Origin: Anthopleura xanthogrammica
Lineage: Eukaryota > Cnidaria > Anthozoa > Actiniaria > Actiniidae
NCBI GenBank assembly: GCA_964019055.1
Contig: OZ025206.1
Location: 27,152,906-27,216,905, forward strand
Direction of reading: 5' to 3'
Length of the DNA stretch: 64,000 nt
Below are positions 58,582 through 64,000 of the stretch, one piece after another. The notes beneath the pieces are model-generated. The model saw only the letters and a list, made by a program, of their open reading frames with translations, was not told where the DNA came from and did not search any database. The translations under genes and the position numbers were made by a program. Each line of letters starts with the position of its first letter. The first letter of the stretch is position 1.

Positions 58582-61500
58582 CTGGCAAATGTTAAAGAAA
58601 GGGTTAGTTTCAATTCAATGTGTGGAGTACTGTTAAGACATACGTGGATCTAAATGCTCATTAAGAAGTGGTATTAGGAAGCAGGATTTAGTCTTAATCT
58701 TATTAGGTATTTGTTTTTCTTAGATCAGCTTGAAGTTGCTTTAAACAAATGGTTGGCTATTTGCTGACAGATCGACTTGATAAATGCAGGGTTAGTCTTA
58801 GAATGCCATAAACGATTATATCAAGGGATGATCACTGGACCTAGCTACTTCCTATGGTTATCAGATAGATCAAGTGATAAAACAAGTACTGACGACGAAG
58901 AGAAAGAGACGATATAATGCTGATGTACATGTCATTTTTCGTCCTACTTCTAGCTGACAATGGCAAATGAAATGTTTGCCCAATCACTGTACCTTTCCAT
59001 TCACGTGCAGCTAACAAGACGAGAAACACATGATGAATGCTAATTATTGATATCACTACACTAATCAGCACTTAGCCTTTGATTTCAAAGAGCTGTCATT
59101 TTATTTTGCAAGTCGTTTTGTTGGGCCTTGTAGATACCTAACTAATCTCGTATCCAGATCTATATAATCGTGGAACGCACAGTAATTTTTCTTTCCATCA
59201 TTTTATTTTCCACAAGAGCCCGAGTTAAGTGAGGGGAAATAAAAAGAAGCTTATGACCAATGCGTGGATGATAAGGATGATTTCAAGTGGCATGTCCAGC
59301 CCACTGTCAGCAGGCTATTCTCACAAAACGGAAACCCACATTGTGGAATTAGATCAGTTCATGTCCAAAGCTTTGACAAGTTCTGTGTATCGCTCCATCA
59401 GACTATGGCGTCAAGAAATACCTAATCGTTCATCCCAGATAGCATTTAAGCTTGATATAGTAGAAAATATCGTAAAATTGAAAGAAAATAATCAATAGGT
59501 TGGATTAACCGACTTAATTATACGATAGGACGTTTTACGTAATGCATTTAGGGTTATATAACTGGATTAAGAACGCTTTGATTGACACACTGATGCAATA
59601 GCCTTCAAGCTACGTGTCCACTTTATGTCATACTCTGGTATTCCAAATAACTGTTAAGTAGTTTGTCCAAGTTTAAGCTAAGAAGATAGCTGAGTTACTT
59701 GCACAGTTTGCTGCTATACTTCGAGTAATGGATAATAGACATTCACTGTGGGTCGTGTTGGAGTGCAAAGGATTCAGGTGTACTTCATTACAGAGCATTT
59801 GCTTTTTTCTCTCACATGACAAAGATGGTTTGGTCGAACGGAAAGATCAACATTCCTTGTTTGTTGTGCAGAAATAAAGATAAAGTGCTGTAAGATGTTC
59901 GAGATTATATTATCAGTTCCTTTATCTATAGTTTATAAGTCGAAACTAATCTACTCGTAACTACCCAGGAGGGGTATACTTTAGACGTTTAGACTTGAAT
60001 ACCCTCTCTTATATTTGCCCTCTTACTAAACCTTTAAATATTCCAAAAAACATAACTAGCTACATCGTAAATCATAGCTAGCTGAATGTAACCTCAGAAA
60101 TTATCTTCAAAAGACGACAAGAAAGGTCTGTATCGAAGTATTAGTTCGTTACTAAAAGCATTAGAAAAATAATTAGGCATTTTACATGTTTATTTTTGAA
60201 ATCCTGATTGTATACACGCCCTGATAGCCATTAGGACTTAATTCCAATTATAAAAAAGAACTCTCAGAAACGTTTCCGTCAGTCTTTGTAGCTATAACCC
60301 TCCCATTCATTATTCCTTAGATTCTTATCAATAAATCTCTAGAGCATTTGCCTTTTTTTAAGAATCGATATCTGCTTGTATCTTGAGGTAGAAAAAAGCT
60401 CAGCTCCTTGACTCCCACCTGCATGTTTCCTCTTACATCAAATCCTAATTACGGTATTTTCATACTCTTTCAATGCAAATGCTCTTTTGTACTTAGAAGA
60501 ATCTGGTTTAGAGGTAAAAATACTTGGTCGAGACGGTAAACATGTCAATTTTCAATCTGTCAAGAAGGCTTTGGGTTCGTGAACTCGAGCGGTTAAAAAT
60601 ATTTGTTTCGCTGTTTTTGCTTTTTATGAAAACTTGCTGATTAGTTTAGAGGAAGGAAGGAAAAAATACAGCCAGAAAGGCGTGAAAATGTAACGTTTTT
60701 TGTAAAGGCATTAAAAGTTCTAAAAAGTTGTCCATTGTGGATAAGAAAATGGCATCCCTCGAGCGACTTAAATTCCTCTCATCTATTTGACAAGCATTTT
60801 ACCAAAAGAAATATCAACTATTCATAAACTTAGAAGAAGAAATATTTGATATATTCTAAATTAAAGAGTTTTGGCCTAATAACAAAAATTGATACAAAAA
60901 CCTGAAAATTATGTCAAAATGTCAAAAAGGTTTTGCTCATTTTGTTCCGCTTTCCTGATCCATTCACCTGTCGATGGCACATATGAAAATGAACGAATCC
61001 ATGGAACAAGCTGTTTGCCAATTTTTTATCAAGAAAATCAACTAAGTTGTTGCAAGACAGTTTTATCCATAAACGTCTCACTTGTGCATGTACATTTTAG
61101 GAAAACTGAAAGCAAATTAGTATGGCGAAACAGAACGAAATGACGATATCAGAACGACCTTTTGGAATTAACATGAGTTTGGGTGTATTGACCAGGCATC
61201 AAAAAGGATCGTCTTAAACAAAAATTATAGCAAAAAGTTCATCTTTTTGTGTGTTTTTATTTCTAAGACTTAACAAGAGAAGTAAAGAAGATTTGGTTCA
61301 CTTATTCATCGTCTTTCAATAAGCTACAATAAAGAAAAAACACGCTCTTTAAGGTATTTAGAAACACATAAACCTTCAAGTGACAGCAGAAATCGCTTTA
61401 CTAAGGGTATGGTTTCACGTCGTAAGTTTCTTTGTTTTTCCCTGCCACTAAATTGATTAATTTTCACATTAAAAAAAAGGCAATACCTTTGTTTCTTTTT

Positions 61501-61862
61501 GGACAATTAAAAAATTAGCTTCATCAACGTCTTGGATATTTGCCACAATATCCGTTGAGACGAGATTAACTTAAAACCCTGATTCGTAGTTTTAGCGGGG
61601 GAAGGACAACACCCAATTATCATCAAAGTAGCAGCAGATGAAAAATGCACAAATGCTATTAAAGACAAAAAAATATATCTTTCACAAACCATAGAAGTGT
61701 TAGACCTCACCTGTACTCTGGATTCAGGGAGATTTATCTTCATAGCAACATCTTCTCTCATGAAGATGTCCGGGTAACGAGTTTTGGAGAACAGTTCTTC
61801 GAGAATTTCGAGCTGATTTTTCGTGAACGTGGTACGTTCTCGTCGCTGTTTTCTTGGATATC
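58237..61862 (-). CDS. otx: Otx-type paired-like homeobox protein B (partial, last 2 exons)
   Basis: Exons 61711-61862 and 58237-58581 encode at least 165 residues. The homeodomain matches that of the Otx protein encoded at 13174-22827 at 55 of 60 positions; the differences are conservative except Gly/Ser and Leu/Ala. It keeps Lys50 (VWFKNRRAK). Intron phases and the residue 46/47 junction are the same, so the two genes are tandem duplicates on the same strand. The C-terminus is shorter (114 residues from the junction) and contains NIWSPA, the WSP motif of classical Otx proteins, then Pro/Ser-rich sequence to HMHPMAPR. The first exon is not visible; by analogy with the 5-kb first intron of the other gene it may lie beyond 64000. 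Confidence 0.92.
58582..61710 (-). other. Otx B intron 2
   Basis: A 3.1-kb AT-rich intron. Unlike the corresponding intron of the other Otx gene it contains no minisatellite; no other feature was recognised. Confidence 0.7.
61711..61862 (-). CDS. otx: Otx B homeodomain exon
   Basis: 152 nt, acceptor tgcacag/GATATCC, donor GTACAG/gtgagg. Begins with two bases completing a codon, then [12 protein letters not shown]. Confidence 0.95.
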
Positions 61863-62404
61863 CTGTGCAAAAATGAAAAAAACATTATGAATAACATAGA
61901 TAATTCGAATATTGACAATCAGTTCAATGGAGTACTGCGATGCAATGCAATTTTGCTATTGTCATGTACTTCCACACAGAGACTCACAGCAAAAAATTAC
62001 AATTATTACAGTTAAATGTCACTAGCATATTTTTGTGTGCTTTTTCACTATTTATTGATATATATTCTCCTCTATAAACATCATTTCTCAATTCTTTTGT
62101 TGAAAAAAAACAACAAAAAAACTAACCAACCAAAACAAACTGAAAAATCGATCCCATCATGTTCACAAAGCTGGCATTTCCCATTTTCTTCAATTCTTGG
62201 ATTTCAATATATTTTTGCACTTTTCATTTTCTAAACATTTTCGTTTTTCTCCAAAGAAAACTTATACTTGCTCTATGTCAGCTATCATCCTTCTCTATTT
62301 TCCTTCTTTTCTTGGATAGTTTCTAAACATTCTTAACCTACTCTTTTAATTTTTCATGTTTGTCATTTTTTTCAGTCATTGCATTCGGTTGAATGATACC
62401 CTTT

Positions 62405-62605
62405 AAGGCTCAGACACACGGTGCAACATTGCATAAAACATCACACTAAATTATAGAAATTTGAACGTCTGTTTTATTTTGTTGAGGTTCTTTGTATTAT
62501 CTTTGTAAATAAAACAAAAAAATCGAGATTTTCTCTGATCTGGCTGCTAAAATAGTACTGTAATCGTAATGCTGCAAGTAATGTTGCACCATATATCTGA
62601 GCCTA
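62405..62605. mobile_element. ~200-bp MITE-like TIR element
   Basis: AAGGCTCAGACACACGGTGC (from 62405, continuing AACATT) is an imperfect inverse of AATGTTGCACC...TCTGAGCC ending near 62603. The arms are about 29 bp with few mismatches. It lies upstream of the Otx B homeodomain exon, probably within its first intron. Confidence 0.65.
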
Positions 62606-62609
62606 TTCA

Positions 62610-64000
62610 GTATTGTGTATATATTTCATGAAGAATTCCGTCTCATGTTAGAAATAAAAATTGGAGGACCATGTTGGCCAAAACGACTTGAGAAAAAACT
62701 ATTGTTTCTTTAAAAGATTACGTTTCAGAAAAATAAAAAAAATAAAAATTTCTTTAAACTTTAAATATGTTTAACCCTTTTTCTTCAACATTACATTTTT
62801 ATTCGGTTTCCCAACAACCTATAGGCACACAAAATCTTTCTGTATACTCGTAAAGTCAACAAAGACTTCAGTAAAAACAGAATATATAATATAATTGAAA
62901 GATCCCTAATTTCGGTTCATTTGGTATATTTGAAAAAGCTAATACAGAGTTTGCTTTTCGCAATACCATCGTTGGGAAAACCTTTTCTAAATGATGATTA
63001 CTTCCACTTGTTTTTCAACTGCTAAATAAACTCGAATGAAGTTTTCTTTTCAAAGTGGTTATTGGACAAACACAAACATACCAACGACATACACATCACT
63101 TTTGTTTGAACTTGGACTGATTCATTGTCGTTTGAACAAGAATAACTTAAAGTTCTAATTTCCTGCATTTCTTTCTTTGAGGACAAATAAGTTGTATTGA
63201 GAAAAATTCTTGGTTGTTCCTCATTTTAAAACCAAAGAATTCCAGTCATTAAAAGCATTTTTGTGTGAATTTTGATAATTCAACTTTTTCACCTAGGAGC
63301 GAGAAGATTCCGGATCTAGCTAGTTCAGTTAATCAAGGAACTGATTTTTATGATCCCCAGACGTCCACGTATCTTTTCTAATAGCTTTTCTCCATTTTTA
63401 ATCTTCTGCTTTTTCTGAAAGGAGAATAAAGGGCAAACCACAAAAAGGCTTGTAGAAGTCATGAACGAAGTCTCAAAGCCAGAAAGACACGTTGGCCGGA
63501 AAAGTCCACTTTAAGTTTGTCCTTGTTCATTACAATCAAAGAAATGAAATATTTACCAGAGGAATGCTGTAAATCATATTGCAATAAAAAGAACATTTGA
63601 AGGAATTAAAAGAGAGTAAATTTCTATTTCCTTTTGTCACTTAACTAGTGATTGTTTTGGTTTTTAAGAAAAATGGAGAAATTGAAGCCTTGTTTGTTTT
63701 CTTAAAGCGATCCGTTTTTCATGCGAGGTGCTTTGATAATAACACAGCAAGAGCTTGTTCTGGTGGTATCTCGTCAGTGCACGAACCACATTTCTACGTT
63801 TCATCAGCTTTCATTTCAAAATTCAAATTCACAGCTCATTATTTGGAATCTTATTGAAATCATCATTGAAAGCTTTAAACATGAGGTGCTTGAGTACGAG
63901 TAAAAATGATGGAAATCGAAGAAGGCTAAAACAACGGGACCAGTCGTTACATGCGTCCTGCTGCCCGAGATGAATGTGGCTTCTACGCTCCCTGTTGCTA
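62610..64000. other. Window end, probably Otx B intron 1
   Basis: No PPYxMNGL-type first exon was found on the minus strand. One donor-like GTCGTTG/gtatgt near 63080 has no ATG in the matching phase. No other gene recognised. Confidence 0.4.

Noticed and set aside
63060..63125. Possible first exon of Otx B ending at a GTATGT donor
   Set aside because: In the phase required to join the homeodomain exon the frame lacks an ATG and is closed by a stop upstream; no Otx N-terminal motif.

Overview
The window is eukaryotic nuclear DNA: AT-rich, with intron-split genes that carry GT/AG junctions, large introns, many micro- and minisatellites, and decayed transposable elements. The gene content (two tandem Otx-type homeobox genes, an acetylserotonin O-methyltransferase-like gene, class II tRNA-Leu genes) and the style of the dispersed repeats fit a cnidarian, most likely an anthozoan such as a coral or sea anemone. 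The species is inferred, not proven.

Layout. 1-2.7 kb: AT-rich DNA with two minus-strand retroelement remnants bounded by microsatellites. 3.0-6.5 kb (+): a complete three-exon methyltransferase gene encoding 345 residues. 6.6-12.5 kb: repeats, several fold-back elements, and six tandem minus-strand tRNA-Leu genes (four AAG, two TAG anticodons). 13.2-22.9 kb (-): a complete Otx gene of 231 residues. About 3.1 kb of its second intron is a 78-bp minisatellite, and its first intron holds a likely alternative first coding exon. 23-58 kb: about 35 kb with no gene I can support. It holds a GYY-type triplet repeat, TIR elements, an 88-bp minisatellite, two exceptionally regular octanucleotide arrays, and one unidentified exon-like frame near 50 kb. 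58.2-61.9 kb (-): the last two exons of a second Otx gene. Its first exon lies beyond position 64000 or was not recognised.

How the genes may relate. The two Otx genes share intron positions, phases and a 152-nt homeodomain exon, so they are tandem duplicates. Their homeodomains differ at 5 of 60 positions, while their C-terminal regions have diverged and only one keeps a WSP motif. In vertebrates, Otx/Crx proteins activate the melatonin-synthesis genes Aanat and Asmt through TAATCC-type sites. Finding an ASMT-like gene 6.7 kb from a tandem Otx pair is therefore the most suggestive feature here. Two perfect TAATCC/GGATTA sites lie in and upstream of the ASMT-like gene, but such short sites are also expected by chance. 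I saw no wholly new system that I can demonstrate. The best leads are this linkage, the single-base isoacceptor switch within the tRNA array, the alternative Otx exon, and the regular octamer and 78-bp arrays.
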